In this document: one piece after another, positions 1 to 9,085 of the stretch
How the letters are laid out: every line of letters starts with the position of its first letter
Numbering within the stretch: position 1 is the first letter of the stretch
DNA from: Erginobacter sp964465735
GTDB taxonomy: Bacteria > Auribacterota > Erginobacteria > Erginobacterales > Erginobacteraceae
Assembly: GCA_964465735.1 (NCBI GenBank)
Contig: CAYXKT010000001.1
Coordinates: 1-64,000 of the forward strand
Direction: 5' to 3'
DNA: 64,000 bases
Translations under genes and position numbers: made by a program
The notes under the pieces: model-generated
Seen by the model: only the letters and a program-made list of their open reading frames with translations
Told to the model about the DNA's origin: nothing
Databases searched by the model: none

Positions 1-236
1 AAAAGGGTCCGAGGCGAGGGCCCAAATCCTATTAAATCCCATTCAATCGTCTGTTAAAATAAAAGTCCAAGTCGGGGCCCAACCCCCGTCCCCGGATCCC
101 ATTCAATCAAATAATAAAACCATAGAATTAACCCAATCCCCTTCAAAGCCATATCTAAAAACATAGAATTATCCTGTATAAAAAAGGGTCCGAGGCGAGG
201 GCCCAAATCCTATTAAATCCCATTCAATCGTCTGTT
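1..236. repeat. 55-bp direct repeat pair and related GC/AT-alternating repeat
   Basis: Positions 1-55 recur without mismatch at 182-236 (offset 181). Between them a similar unit (about 66-118) shares the phrase cccattcaatc and a GC-rich ggggccc-type start. Seen directly. No ORF is convincing here. The first copy starts at the window edge, so the array may extend further upstream. It lies just upstream of cysD and may be a recombination footprint rather than a promoter. Confidence 0.8.
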
Positions 237-299
237 TAAAAAAAAGGGGCTCAAAGCGGAGCCCATAAATAGTCAGAATCATCTGTCGAGGAGAAGAGT

Positions 300-1103
300 A
301 TGAACACGTTAGACGAACTGGAAAGCAAGAGTATCTACATCATCCGGGAAGCCTACCACCAATTCAAGGACATCGCCGCTCTCTGGTCGATCGGGAAGGA
401 CTCCACCACCCTGGTCCACCTCTGTCGGAAGGCCTTTTACGGCAAGTTGCCTTTTCCTCTGCTCCATATTGACACCAGCTACAAGTTTCCTCAGATGTAC
501 AAATTCCGGGATGATTACGCCAAAGAATGGGGGGTGGAACTGCTCGTAACCCGGAACGAGGAGGCGATCGCGGCCGGTATGGGACCGGACGAAGGCGAGA
601 AACTCGAGTGCTGCACTCAGCTGAAGACCATTGCCCTGAAGATGGGAATCGCTAAGTACAAGTTCAAGGCGCTGCTGCTGGGGATCCGCCGGGACGAACA
701 CGGGATCCGGGCCAAGGAGCGCTACTTCTCCCCCCGCAACGAAGATTTCAAGTGGGACTACGAGAACCAGCCCCCCGAGTTGTGGGACCAGTACAAGTCC
801 AAGGCCGATGACGAGGAGCATATCCGAGTTCATCCGCTACTGCACTGGACCGAACTGAACATCTGGGAGTACGTCAAGCGGGAGAACCTTCCGATCACCG
901 ATCTTTACTTCGCCAAGGACGGCAAGCGGTTCCGCAGTATCGGCTGCGTCCCCTGTTGTGCCCGGGTCGAGTCGGAAGCCGACACCATCGATAAGATCAT
1001 CGAAGAATTGAAGACCACCAAGACCTCCGAGCGTTCTGGCCGCGCCCAGGACAAAGAATCCGCGACCACAATGCAGAAACTCCGGGCGTTGGGGTATATG
1101 TAA
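300..1103 (+). CDS. cysD: Sulfate adenylyltransferase subunit 2 (CysD)
   Basis: Small subunit of ATP sulfurylase. It adenylates sulfate to adenosine 5'-phosphosulfate with CysN in the cytoplasm. The PP-loop SIGKDST is at residues 30-36, and a family-typical C-terminal part contains RFRSIGCVPCC. At 267 aa it is somewhat shorter than the roughly 300-aa enterobacterial protein, but both ends look complete. The ATG at 300 follows GAGGAG at 288-293, a good ribosome binding site. cysN follows but is separated by an inverted-repeat-bounded GxxExxY gene, so the usual tight cysDN operon has been split. No cysC, cysH or sulfotransferase is in the window, so the fate of APS (assimilation or glycan sulfation) cannot be told. 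Confidence 0.95.
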   Translation: MNTLDELESKSIYIIREAYHQFKDIAALWSIGKDSTTLVHLCRKAFYGKLPFPLLHIDTSYKFPQMYKFRDDYAKEWGVELLVTRNEEAIAAGMGPDEGEKLECCTQLKTIALKMGIAKYKFKALLLGIRRDEHGIRAKERYFSPRNEDFKWDYENQPPELWDQYKSKADDEEHIRVHPLLHWTELNIWEYVKRENLPITDLYFAKDGKRFRSIGCVPCCARVESEADTIDKIIEELKTTKTSERSGRAQDKESATTMQKLRALGYM

Positions 1104-1108
1104 AAGAA

Positions 1109-1568
1109 GTCCACTAATTACACGAATTAACACTAATTATTTTTGGGGGGCAGATGGGGAAGGTTGGAGATCTTATTTATAAGGAAGAGGTTTATAAGAT
1201 TGTCGGGTCCGCGATCGAGGTCCACAAGGTTCTCGGGCGTGGTTTCCTTGAGTCTGTTTATCACGAGGCTCTGGAAATAGAATTTAGCCTTCGAGAGATA
1301 CCATTTGAAAGTCGGAAGCAACTGAACCTATCTTATAAGGAAAATCCCCTTCAGCAAACTTACCAGGCCGATTATTTGGCTTATGATAAGATAATTGTTG
1401 AAATAAAGGCCTTGGATTCGTTAATTCCTCAGCATCAAGCTCAGGTCATCAATTATCTTAAAGCAACAAAATTAAGATTAGGTATCTTGATCAATTTCGG
1501 AGAAAAGTCATTAGTTTGGAAACGAATCATTTTATAAAAATTAGTGGTAATTGGTGTAATTAGTGGAC
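1109..1568. mobile_element. Inverted-repeat-bounded cassette carrying a GxxExxY gene
   Basis: The left arm 1109-1144 starts gtccactaattacac. The right arm 1536-1568 is its reverse complement with a few mismatches and ends gtaattagtggac. The roughly 33-bp arms enclose only the GxxExxY gene, and the unit lies exactly between the cysD stop (1103) and cysN. Related ccactaatt/cacgaat-type sequence also occurs near 20607-20640 and 56225-56240, next to other genes, so the arms belong to a dispersed repeat family. Mobility is inferred from the structure; no transposase is present. Confidence 0.6.
1154..1537 (+). CDS. GxxExxY family protein
   Basis: 127-aa protein with the family signature GFLESVY at residues 39-45 (GxxExxY). 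A later QADYLAYDKIIVEIKAL stretch gives the D...ExK pattern of a PD-(D/E)XK nuclease-like fold. The family is widespread in environmental bacteria, usually as a stand-alone gene, and its function is not established. The ATG at 1154 follows a GGGGGG run. The gene is more AT-rich than cysD and cysN and is enclosed by inverted repeats, suggesting insertion into a former cysDN operon. A nucleolytic role is inference from the fold pattern only. Confidence 0.85.
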   Translation: MGKVGDLIYKEEVYKIVGSAIEVHKVLGRGFLESVYHEALEIEFSLREIPFESRKQLNLSYKENPLQQTYQADYLAYDKIIVEIKALDSLIPQHQAQVINYLKATKLRLGILINFGEKSLVWKRIIL

Positions 1569-1623
1569 AGTTTTTTAGGGGGTGAGGGGGGGGATGGTTA
1601 AATTTAAATTAATGGAGAATATG

Positions 1624-2868
1624 ATGAATAACTTGCGGTTTGTGATGGTGGGTCACGTGGACCACGGGAAATCTACTTTAATCGGACGGTTGCTCTACGA
1701 TACCGATTCCCTGCCCCCGGACAAGATGCAGGAGATCCGAGTTGCCTCGGAAGAGCAGGGGAAAGAGGTGGAGTTCGCCTACGTGATGGATCACCTGGAG
1801 GAGGAGCGTTCCCGGAGCATTACAATCGATACCGCCCAGACCTTCTTCAAGACCCCCCGGCGGGAATACGTGATCATCGACGCCCCCGGGCACAAGGAAT
1901 TTTTGAAGAATATGATCACCGGCGCCTCCCAGGCCGAGGCCGCGGTCCTGATTGTCGATGCCGCCGAGGGGCTCAGAGAACAGACCCAGCGGCACGCCTT
2001 TATGATTGATATGCTCGGTTTGAAGCAGCTGGTTGTGGTTGTAAACAAGATGGACTCGGTTGACTTCTCTGAGGGAAGATTCAACCAGGTTAAGAAAGAT
2101 CTGGTTGAATTCTTGTCTCGGGTCCACCTCAGCCCCACTTTTGTCATTCCCATCTCGGCCAAGCAAGGGGATAATGTCTCCAACCGGTCGAAGAGTATGG
2201 ATTGGTACACCGGGGTGACCTTTCTTGAGGCTCTTGATTCCTTCGTTAATCTCCCTTCTGCCAGGGAAAAACCTTTCCGGTTCCCCGTCCAGCTTCTCCA
2301 CCGGGTGGAGGGAGAAGAGGTAGTAATGGGCCGGGTTGAGGCGGGGATCCTCCGCCGAGGCGAAGAACTGGTCTTCCTCCCCGGAGGAGAGAGATCCCGA
2401 GTAAAAAAGATCCTGGAATTCGGGTCCGACGGACTGTCTGAAGCCGGGGCCGGCGTATCAACCGGGATCGTCCTCGATCCCCCGATCCGGTTGGAACGAG
2501 GCTCGGTCGCCTGTCGTCTTGGGGAAGAACCTCCGATAACTAAGAAGTTTCCGGCCAGCGTCTTCTGGATGTCTCCGGCACCCTTTCATATCGAGGAGGA
2601 AATCCTCTTCCGAGTCGCTACTGAAGAGGTCTCGGCCCGGATCGTTGAGATCCGGGAGCGGATCGACTCCTCGACCCTGGAAGTTTTGGAAAAGAACGCG
2701 AGCGTCCTCAACGACACCGAGGTGGGTGAAGTGATCATCGAGGCCGAAAAACCGCTGATGGTGGAGTCTTTCTACAAGACCAAGGAACTGGGACGTTTCG
2801 TCCTCGTCCGCGGCCACGATGTCGTCGCCGGCGGCATCATCGCCCACGCGATTACGCAAAGATCATAG
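1624..2868 (+). CDS. cysN: Sulfate adenylyltransferase subunit 1 (CysN, GTPase)
   Basis: Regulatory GTPase subunit that couples GTP hydrolysis to APS formation by CysD. Seen: P-loop GHVDHGKST at residues 10-18, DAPGH near 86-90 and NKMD near 140, followed by EF-Tu-like beta-barrel domains. An open frame extends back to a GTG at 1582 with ATGs at 1594, 1612 and 1621. I choose 1624 because GGAG at 1614-1617 is well spaced and the protein then starts right before the GTPase core as in relatives. The resulting 414 aa lacks a fused APS-kinase (CysC) domain. The GxxExxY insertion may have changed its leader. Confidence 0.93.
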   Translation: MNNLRFVMVGHVDHGKSTLIGRLLYDTDSLPPDKMQEIRVASEEQGKEVEFAYVMDHLEEERSRSITIDTAQTFFKTPRREYVIIDAPGHKEFLKNMITGASQAEAAVLIVDAAEGLREQTQRHAFMIDMLGLKQLVVVVNKMDSVDFSEGRFNQVKKDLVEFLSRVHLSPTFVIPISAKQGDNVSNRSKSMDWYTGVTFLEALDSFVNLPSAREKPFRFPVQLLHRVEGEEVVMGRVEAGILRRGEELVFLPGGERSRVKKILEFGSDGLSEAGAGVSTGIVLDPPIRLERGSVACRLGEEPPITKKFPASVFWMSPAPFHIEEEILFRVATEEVSARIVEIRERIDSSTLEVLEKNASVLNDTEVGEVIIEAEKPLMVESFYKTKELGRFVLVRGHDVVAGGIIAHAITQRS

Positions 2869-3048
2869 CGCGTAGCATCTGGTGGGTCCACGCTGCTGGA
2901 ATTTTTCTATTCTGTTTTGCTCCTGGGGATTGATTCTACCCTGTATTTTTCTTTCTGGGGTTCTCTGCCTATGGTATTATCAGGAATCGTCGGCTGTGTT
3001 TTTGGGGGAGCGGGGAGAATTTATTACCTGAGCAAGGAGGATCGTCTT

Positions 3049-3516
3049 ATGGCTTAACGAAGCGCCGATTGGCTCCGACAGGCGGATAGGAATTTAGAAT
3101 CCGCTGTAACTTTGCTCAAGAACGACTATTTCGAGTAGTTGTGCTTTATTTCCCCGCAGACTGCGGAAAAGGCCGTGAAAGCAAACCTGCAGAAATTCGG
3201 GGCGGAAGATTGGGGGCATCCAATCAGCGACCTTCTTCAAGATGTCTGGGAAAAGATCAACCTGCCTCCCGATTTGATGAGCGGGGCGAAGCAATTGGCC
3301 GGGTATTATATTATCGGGAAGTATCCGAACGGTTGGTCATCCGGTATCCCGGCGGATTATATCGGCAAGGAAGCCGCCAACGATGCAACCGGTTATTCAA
3401 GAAAATGTGTATTGTTGGCCCAATCGGCTTATATAAGAACTCAATTGGTATTGTTATCGATTTTCTATTACAAATGTATAATGCATTTGAAACGTGAAGC
3501 CGGACCAAGGAGTTAA
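3049..3516 (+). pseudogene. HEPN-domain protein, broken by two in-frame stops
   Basis: Reading one frame from ATG 3049 (after AAGGAGG at 3034-3040) gives a HEPN-like protein: SADWLRQADRNLESA, then ISPQTAEKAVKA, then YPNGWSSGIPADY. Two stops interrupt it, TAA at 3055-3057 and TAG at 3136-3138. Both fit single-base changes from sense codons; the TAG sits where relatives have a Trp. The reading frame is otherwise kept. HEPN proteins are RNase toxins or partners of MNT nucleotidyltransferases, but no MNT gene is adjacent. The final roughly 35 residues before the stop do not look HEPN-like, so the 3' end may also be altered. Confidence 0.75.
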
Positions 3517-3518
3517 AA

Positions 3519-4475
3519 ATGTTTGAGAAATATAGAGGACAAAAAGTTCTTATAACAGGTGGAGCAGGTTTTGTCGGTTCCAACCTGACAGATAAATTAG
3601 TCGAATTAGGAGCCCAAGTTACCGTTCTGGACGATCTCTTTACTGGTTCAATAGCAAACATTGAGCACTTTGATCAGGTCACATTTATTGAAGGTTCCGT
3701 CCTTGATCATAATTTAGTCGAAAAATTAATCAAAGAATCAAAACATATTTTCCATTTAGCGGCCAGAAATATCATTATTTCAACGAAAGACCCATTGGAA
3801 GATTGCAAGACCAACATTATGGGCACACTTAACGTTCTCCTCGCAGCACGTAAGTTTGGCATTAAGGAAAAAATAGTTGTATACGCTTCTTCTGCCTCAG
3901 TGTATGGAAATCCGAAGCATTTGCTAATTAGTGAAGAGGATGCTAAAAATACTTTATCCCCTTATTCTGTAAGTAAACTAAGTGGTGAGAACTATTGCTA
4001 TGCATTTTACGAATCTTATGGGTTAAAAACAGTCATACTCAGGTATTCGAATGTCTATGGCAAGGGGCAGAATGCTAAAAATCCGTATTGTGGAGTAGTC
4101 GCTAAATTTTTTGACAGTTGTAAAACCGGGGAGCCAATAATAATTCATGGGGATGGTGAGCAAACCCGTGATTATACATATGTTCAAGATACAGTAGAAG
4201 CAACGCTTTTAGCAGGGTTGTCAGAAAGAGGGATTGGAAGAATTTATAATGTTGGGACAGGATTTGAAACAAGTGTTAATGCGTTGGCTGACAAAATCAA
4301 ATCCCTTTATCCAACGCATATAAAATCTGAATACATAGACTTGCGATCTATCGACAATATTCGAAGGAGGGTGCTAAATATAGAAAATATTCGAAGAGAT
4401 TTAAGATGGGTGCCTAAATTTAATATTAATACTGGACTTATACGAACAAAGGTATGGATAGAGTCTTTAGATTAA
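3519..4475 (+). CDS. NAD-dependent epimerase/dehydratase (extended SDR)
   Basis: Sugar-nucleotide epimerase or dehydratase of the UDP-glucose 4-epimerase type, cytoplasmic. The Rossmann motif GGAGFVGSN lies near residue 13, the catalytic region reads SSASVYGN, and YSVSK carries the Tyr-Lys pair. A C-terminal substrate domain makes 318 aa, normal for the family. AAGGAG sits just before the ATG. The gene is clearly more AT-rich than its neighbours, pointing to separate acquisition. Its likely role is making a sugar nucleotide for the surface glycan; the exact substrate cannot be told. Confidence 0.9.
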   Translation: MFEKYRGQKVLITGGAGFVGSNLTDKLVELGAQVTVLDDLFTGSIANIEHFDQVTFIEGSVLDHNLVEKLIKESKHIFHLAARNIIISTKDPLEDCKTNIMGTLNVLLAARKFGIKEKIVVYASSASVYGNPKHLLISEEDAKNTLSPYSVSKLSGENYCYAFYESYGLKTVILRYSNVYGKGQNAKNPYCGVVAKFFDSCKTGEPIIIHGDGEQTRDYTYVQDTVEATLLAGLSERGIGRIYNVGTGFETSVNALADKIKSLYPTHIKSEYIDLRSIDNIRRRVLNIENIRRDLRWVPKFNINTGLIRTKVWIESLD

Positions 4476-4714
4476 GTACTGGCAGTAATTACCCATTGCT
4501 ATGCAATGCATAGTATATGTTTATGTGTAATGTAACTGTGGACCTAAATTGTTACAAGTATTTTTGTTTTGGAAATATACTGCTATCATTGTGATTGTAG
4601 AAAAATCATAGATCAGTAAATATCATTCTAATGTAGTGCAATAGCTTGGATAAATTTCTTGTTGATATTATTTTGCAATAGTTTGTAGCCTGCCTGCGGG
4701 AAGTGAATAACAAG

Positions 4715-5872
4715 ATGAATATAAGAGAGTCAACCCCGACGGTGCATTTAGGCACAATTGAAATATGTGGTATTATAGCTACATATGCGAGATCTTTTAA
4801 GAAGCTGGGGATTAACACAAAATCCATCGTTATGTTCAAAAACTGGGCTTTTGTTCAGGAAAAATACGATGCGATCGGCTTGGATTCCACCCAGCATAAT
4901 TTCCAGGCCGCCCTACGGGAAGACAATCCGCTGGCTCGGTTGAAGCTATTCGGTAGGATCGGCTGCTTTGGCGCCGGTCAGTTTCTCCGTTCACTGGGCC
5001 GAAACAACTGGTTCATTTTTGTCTTCGGTAGCAACTTCCTCCCCTTCCACTATTCCCTTCCCTTTCTCAACTTCATAGATTACGCTGTCCTGAAGAGACT
5101 TGGCAATGTTATCGTTTCGATCTTCGTAGGTTGCGAGGTCCGGAACAAGGTTACATCCGAGTATTTCAATGAAAAGCACGGGTTGAATGACATCTGCCGG
5201 GAGTGTCGGCGACGGGAAACACCTTGTGACCCTAAGCGCGCCCTTCGGGTTATCCGGGGAGCAGAGAGGTATTCCGATCTAATTATCACAGTCCCCGATC
5301 TTGCCTTTGAACTGCACCGACCGTTCTATCCTTTCCGGATGCCCATAGAAGTGGAGCAATACCGCTATCATATCCCGAAGAACCGGATTCCCCGGATAAT
5401 CCACGCCCCCAGTGACCGAGTCATCAAGGGGAGCGGCCTCATCTTTGAGGCCCTCGATCGGCTGGAACGAGGTGGAACGCGATTCGAGAGGGTGTTTCTG
5501 GAGAAGGTTTCCAACCTCGAGGTGAGAAATATTCTGGCCGAGGGGGACATCCTCGTCGACCAGGTTTACTCTAACCTGGCCGCGAAACTGGCACTGGAGG
5601 GGATGGCCAGCGGCTGCGCAGTCCTCTGCGGGCTTAACAAGGAATTCAACCTGATCCCGGAAGAATGTCCGGTGATCCCGATACGTCCAGATCCTGAGGA
5701 TATACGAAAAAAGCTTAAAAATCTGCTCGATAATCCCGGGATAATATCCGAACTGGCGGAAAGGGGCCGGAAGTATGTGGAAAAATACCACGAGAGCAAC
5801 GGGGTCGTCCGGGAGATCATCCACTGGATTGAGGACCGGCCGGAGGAGGAACTGATTCAGCCCCGCCGGTAA
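4715..5872 (+). CDS. Glycosyltransferase, GT4-like (GT-B fold)
   Basis: A frame open from GTG 4703 with ATG at 4715, encoding about 385 aa. The N-terminal half has the weakly conserved acceptor domain. The C-terminal half carries a GT4-like donor domain: IIHAPSDRVIKGSGLIFEAL, then ALEGMASGCAVLCGL, ending in a helix typical of these enzymes (RGRKYVEKYH). It contains a Cys-rich CRECRRRETPC insert near residue 170. The 4476-4714 leader is AT-rich and has no other gene. It converges with the UPF0104 gene on the minus strand, the two 3' ends overlapping by about 56 bp. Probable role: adding a sugar to a lipid-linked glycan. Confidence 0.8.
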   Translation: MNIRESTPTVHLGTIEICGIIATYARSFKKLGINTKSIVMFKNWAFVQEKYDAIGLDSTQHNFQAALREDNPLARLKLFGRIGCFGAGQFLRSLGRNNWFIFVFGSNFLPFHYSLPFLNFIDYAVLKRLGNVIVSIFVGCEVRNKVTSEYFNEKHGLNDICRECRRRETPCDPKRALRVIRGAERYSDLIITVPDLAFELHRPFYPFRMPIEVEQYRYHIPKNRIPRIIHAPSDRVIKGSGLIFEALDRLERGGTRFERVFLEKVSNLEVRNILAEGDILVDQVYSNLAAKLALEGMASGCAVLCGLNKEFNLIPEECPVIPIRPDPEDIRKKLKNLLDNPGIISELAERGRKYVEKYHESNGVVREIIHWIEDRPEEELIQPRR

Positions 5873-6845
5873 GACCGACCGAGCCCGCCACGCCTGACGC
5901 CGCCCGGGAGTCTTTGATCGACGCCCGGGGAAGCAGGTAACTGGCGATGCCCCCCCCGGCAAATATTATTGCCGTGGAGACACCCCTCCAGATTAGCGCC
6001 ACCGAGACGCCGATTACCGCAAGGTGCCCGAGCGCACGCGAGGTGAAGAAGATCACAAGATCACTGATGCCGAGTCCCGAAGGAGTGACATTGACCAGGG
6101 CGCTGAGGGCCGTCATCGCTGATACGATCACCGCGTCCACGAAAAGGATACTGTCGTTTACCACGCGGAAGGCACAGTGAAGGGTCAGTATCCCGAAAAA
6201 AGCGGTCAGGAATGTGAACCAGGCGAGGACCGCTATGTCCCCTCGGTGGCGGGAGATCATTCCCCAGCCTTCCCAGATCCGGCTGATTTTCTGTAAAATC
6301 CAGTTTTTGCTTTTGATCTCGCAGGGGGGGAGAAGAATCAGCATCCCCGGTAACAGAAGGCAGCAGAGGAAAATGAAAAAGATGGCCGGGCTGAACACGC
6401 CCCTCGTGGCCAGGAGATAAAGTACCATCAGCAGGCCGATGACGGCGTTGATAGAGATCGTCAACAGCGCCGCCCCCCCCACGGTGCTGGCGAAATAGCG
6501 GAGAGAGAACCCGTACCTCTTCTTCAAGTAGGCGGCCCGGAGGCCTATCCCCCCGACGTAAGGGACGAGAAAGTTCCCTATCCCGGTCAGGAAAACCAGC
6601 CCGGCCGCTTCCCAGAAGCTCAGCCTGACTTGGAAAATCGCCAGCAGTTTCTTGAAGACCAAGGCGGAGGAGAGGCTCTGGGCGAGGCATCCGGCGACAA
6701 GCGCGGCCAGCCACCACCAAGAGGAGATCTCCAGCTGGCGGAACTGGTCAAAATTGCTGGATATATAGATAGCCGCCACTGCGAGAACCAGCGCCGGGAA
6801 AACATACAGGGCAGCCTGCCGAGCCCAATTAAAGATAGTCTTCAT
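5817..6845 (-). CDS. UPF0104 / LPG-synthase-TM family membrane protein
   Basis: 342-aa integral membrane protein with about eight hydrophobic segments and the family's LVPYVGGIGLRAAYLKKRYG region and VTPSGLGISDLVIFF motif. The family (lysylphosphatidylglycerol synthase TM-like, flippase-like) often accompanies glycosyltransferase clusters and is suspected of moving or binding lipid-linked substrates. A closely related intact gene is at 27848-28813 and a C-terminal fragment at 16970-17254. The C-terminus is a Pro/Gly/Ser-rich tail that overlaps the convergent glycosyltransferase gene. Confidence 0.85.
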   Translation of the reverse strand: MKTIFNWARQAALYVFPALVLAVAAIYISSNFDQFRQLEISSWWWLAALVAGCLAQSLSSALVFKKLLAIFQVRLSFWEAAGLVFLTGIGNFLVPYVGGIGLRAAYLKKRYGFSLRYFASTVGGAALLTISINAVIGLLMVLYLLATRGVFSPAIFFIFLCCLLLPGMLILLPPCEIKSKNWILQKISRIWEGWGMISRHRGDIAVLAWFTFLTAFFGILTLHCAFRVVNDSILFVDAVIVSAMTALSALVNVTPSGLGISDLVIFFTSRALGHLAVIGVSVALIWRGVSTAIIFAGGGIASYLLPRASIKDSRAASGVAGSVGLTGGAESVPPPAGPQSSG

Positions 6846-7026
6846 AGGAAGAGAATATCACCATCCGCTCGTTCAGGCATAGTTCAAAAGATATCAAGAG
6901 ATGAACCGGAAGCAGATTGGCGTCGCCCTGGAGGTCCGTAATGGCCTGATAAGCCATCCACATAGATTTTTCCAGGACAAACACCGGGTTCTCCCGTGGC
7001 GGCATTATCTCAGGACCGAGAATCAT
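6829..7026 (-). CDS. Small hypothetical ORF upstream of the UPF0104 gene
   Basis: 65 codons, from ATG at 7026 to a stop that overlaps the start of the UPF0104 gene by 17 bp, an arrangement compatible with translational coupling. I recognise no family. The 6846-7163 stretch otherwise contains nothing I can name, so this ORF may be chance. Confidence 0.25.
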   Translation of the reverse strand: MILGPEIMPPRENPVFVLEKSMWMAYQAITDLQGDANLLPVHLLISFELCLNERMVIFSSYEDYL

Positions 7027-7163
7027 CTGAATATGGTAATATTCCCGCTTTCCCGTTGGATTCTTCTCCCCGGAAATACTTTGCCTGTGATATTATCTAT
7101 AATGTAATCTGAATGTGTGGATCTTGGGAGTTGTCGCGTTCCAGCGTAATTGGATGTTGCAAA

Positions 7164-7373
7164 ATGGAAAACTTTTGCGAAGCATTGATTCAAGAGAGGA
7201 TTCGGGCCTGGGATATTGCTGCCCTCCAATTGGCACGCGACCGGATGAAAGAGATAGTTAACGCTGATACGGCAGCGGCAAGTGAACGCTCTGGAAGGGA
7301 CTTTTCAATCAGCCTTGATCCATCACTGTCTGAGCCCCACCACCGGTTTAGTGCGATTATAGGAGCTTCTTAA
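7164..7373 (+). CDS. Small hypothetical protein (possibly truncated)
   Basis: About 69 residues from ATG 7164. The first half (ENFCEALIQERIRAWD, then ARDRMKEI) looks like a genuine helical protein; the tail is unconvincing and may be out of frame. It resembles short uncharacterised bacterial proteins that start with a similar helix, but I cannot name a family. Likely a decaying small gene. Confidence 0.3.
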   Translation: MENFCEALIQERIRAWDIAALQLARDRMKEIVNADTAAASERSGRDFSISLDPSLSEPHHRFSAIIGAS

Positions 7374-7459
7374 GTTATTGGCCGGTAAGTGTCCTCCCGT
7401 AAAGTTTGATATTGCCTGAATTCCAACAGACTGCCTAAATTAATCGTAGAAGTTAGCCA

Positions 7460-7663
7460 ATGAAGAAAATAAAAATATTGGGGAAGGTGAAAAGACCGGA
7501 GGATTCAACCTCGAAAAATAACCTTCGCAAAGCTTTTGTCCTGATCTGGGAGATGGACCGGATCAACCGCTATCTCCGGCCCCGAGGTTTCGTTTTCAAG
7601 GCCCGGACCTGGGAGGAGTACGAGAAGTGGTGCAAATCCCAGGATAACCCTCACCTACGGTAG
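7460..7663 (+). CDS. Small basic hypothetical protein
   Basis: 67 aa, rich in Lys and Arg, with a compact sequence (RKAFVLIWEMDRINRYLRPR, then WEEYEKWCKSQ) that reads like a real small helical protein. ATG at 7460 has only a weak upstream purine run. It sits upstream of the AP-superfamily gene in the same direction, 96 bp apart. Function unknown. Confidence 0.45.
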   Translation: MKKIKILGKVKRPEDSTSKNNLRKAFVLIWEMDRINRYLRPRGFVFKARTWEEYEKWCKSQDNPHLR

Positions 7664-7759
7664 GTGATGAGCAAAGTGCCGAGTGCATAGAGCCAAAGAT
7701 TCCATTCCCTATTCTCCATTCCCAAATCAGTTTAATTCGTGAACTCAAAAGGACAAGCA

Positions 7760-9085
7760 ATGACTGCAAGAGTGCTGGCAATCGGTCTGGATGGTTTTCC
7801 TCATTCACTCGCCCTCCGTCTGATGGAGGAGGGGATAATGCCCCATTTCAAGGCATTGGTGGCTGAAGGTAGCTTCGCCCAGATGAACTCAATCTTCCCC
7901 ACCGTCTCTAATGTTGCCTGGACCAGTTACCAGACGGGAAAGAACCCGGGGAAGTTTGGTGTTTACGGCTTTGCTGAGCTGACCCCGGAGTTTGATCTTT
8001 ATATCCCCAACTCGACCAACTGCCGTTCGAAGACTATCCAGGAGATCATCTCGGAGAAGGGCAAGGAGGTGATCTCCCTTGGTGTCCCCGGCTCTTACCC
8101 TCCCCGTCCAGTCAACGGAATTACGGTCGGCGGCTTTTTAAGCCCCGCCCTGGAGAAGGCGGTTTATCCTCCCGCAACCCTGGATAGCTTACGAGAAACC
8201 GGGTACCAGCTGGATATCAATCCGATGAAAGCCCGGGAGTCGCTGGATTATTTCAAGGAAGAGACTCGGAAGGTTTTAGCGGGGCGAGTCAATACGCTCT
8301 TTCATCTCTGGGATACCCAGCCCTGGGACCTTTTTACCATTCACTTTATGGATACCGACCGGATGGGACACTTTATGTTCCGGTTTCTTGATGAAGGGGA
8401 AGCCGGTTCGGAGAATCACCGCTACTACCTGGATTTCTTCCGTTCCATCGACGATATGGTGGGCCGAGTTCGGGAGAAGCTTGACGAACGGACCCGCCTG
8501 ATTATCCTCTCCGATCACGGCTTCTGCCGGATCCGCCAGGAGGTTCAGCTCAACCGTTGGCTCCAGGACCGGGGCTATCTCTCCTTTTCCCGTCCCCCCG
8601 GCCACGATCTTGACTTTGAGGCTATCTCCCCCCAGTCCAAGGCCTTTGCCTTAGTGCCGGGAAAAATCTATATCCTTCGGGAAGGGAAGTGGAAGGCCGG
8701 CCGGGTCCCGGAATCGGAATATTCCGGACTGCGAGAGGAGATCATCAAGAAGTTGGAGAATTTTACTGAGGCCGGCCGCCCCGTCTGCAAGCAGATCCTG
8801 AAAAAAGAAGATGCTCTCTGGGGCGAATATCTCGAGACCGCCCCCGACATCATCGTCGATCCCTGTGACGGTTATGATCTCAAAGCCGGATTGAAGAAGA
8901 GCCTGGTTTTTGAGTCCGGAGCCATCAGCGGGATGCATACCTACTATGACGCGATGTTCTACCTCAGGGGCGCGGATTCCTTCTCCAAGCGCCCCGTTGT
9001 TTATGACGCCCCCGCCACTATTCTCAACCTGCTGGGGATCGAAATCCCCTCCGATTTCGATGGGGTGAACCTGCTGGGAGAATGA
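7760..9085 (+). CDS. Alkaline-phosphatase-superfamily phosphodiesterase
   Basis: 441-aa enzyme of the predicted phosphohydrolase/phosphomutase type (nucleotide pyrophosphatase fold). Seen: metal-binding Asp in IGLDGFP at the N-terminus, nucleophile region SNVAWTSYQTG, a second metal cluster HFMDTDRMGH, and LSDHGFCR. The frame opens at GTG 7739, but AAAGGA at 7748-7753 points to ATG 7760. No signal peptide or membrane segment, so it is likely cytoplasmic. Such genes recur in exopolysaccharide clusters of environmental bacteria; the substrate is unknown. Confidence 0.85.
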   Translation: MTARVLAIGLDGFPHSLALRLMEEGIMPHFKALVAEGSFAQMNSIFPTVSNVAWTSYQTGKNPGKFGVYGFAELTPEFDLYIPNSTNCRSKTIQEIISEKGKEVISLGVPGSYPPRPVNGITVGGFLSPALEKAVYPPATLDSLRETGYQLDINPMKARESLDYFKEETRKVLAGRVNTLFHLWDTQPWDLFTIHFMDTDRMGHFMFRFLDEGEAGSENHRYYLDFFRSIDDMVGRVREKLDERTRLIILSDHGFCRIRQEVQLNRWLQDRGYLSFSRPPGHDLDFEAISPQSKAFALVPGKIYILREGKWKAGRVPESEYSGLREEIIKKLENFTEAGRPVCKQILKKEDALWGEYLETAPDIIVDPCDGYDLKAGLKKSLVFESGAISGMHTYYDAMFYLRGADSFSKRPVVYDAPATILNLLGIEIPSDFDGVNLLGE

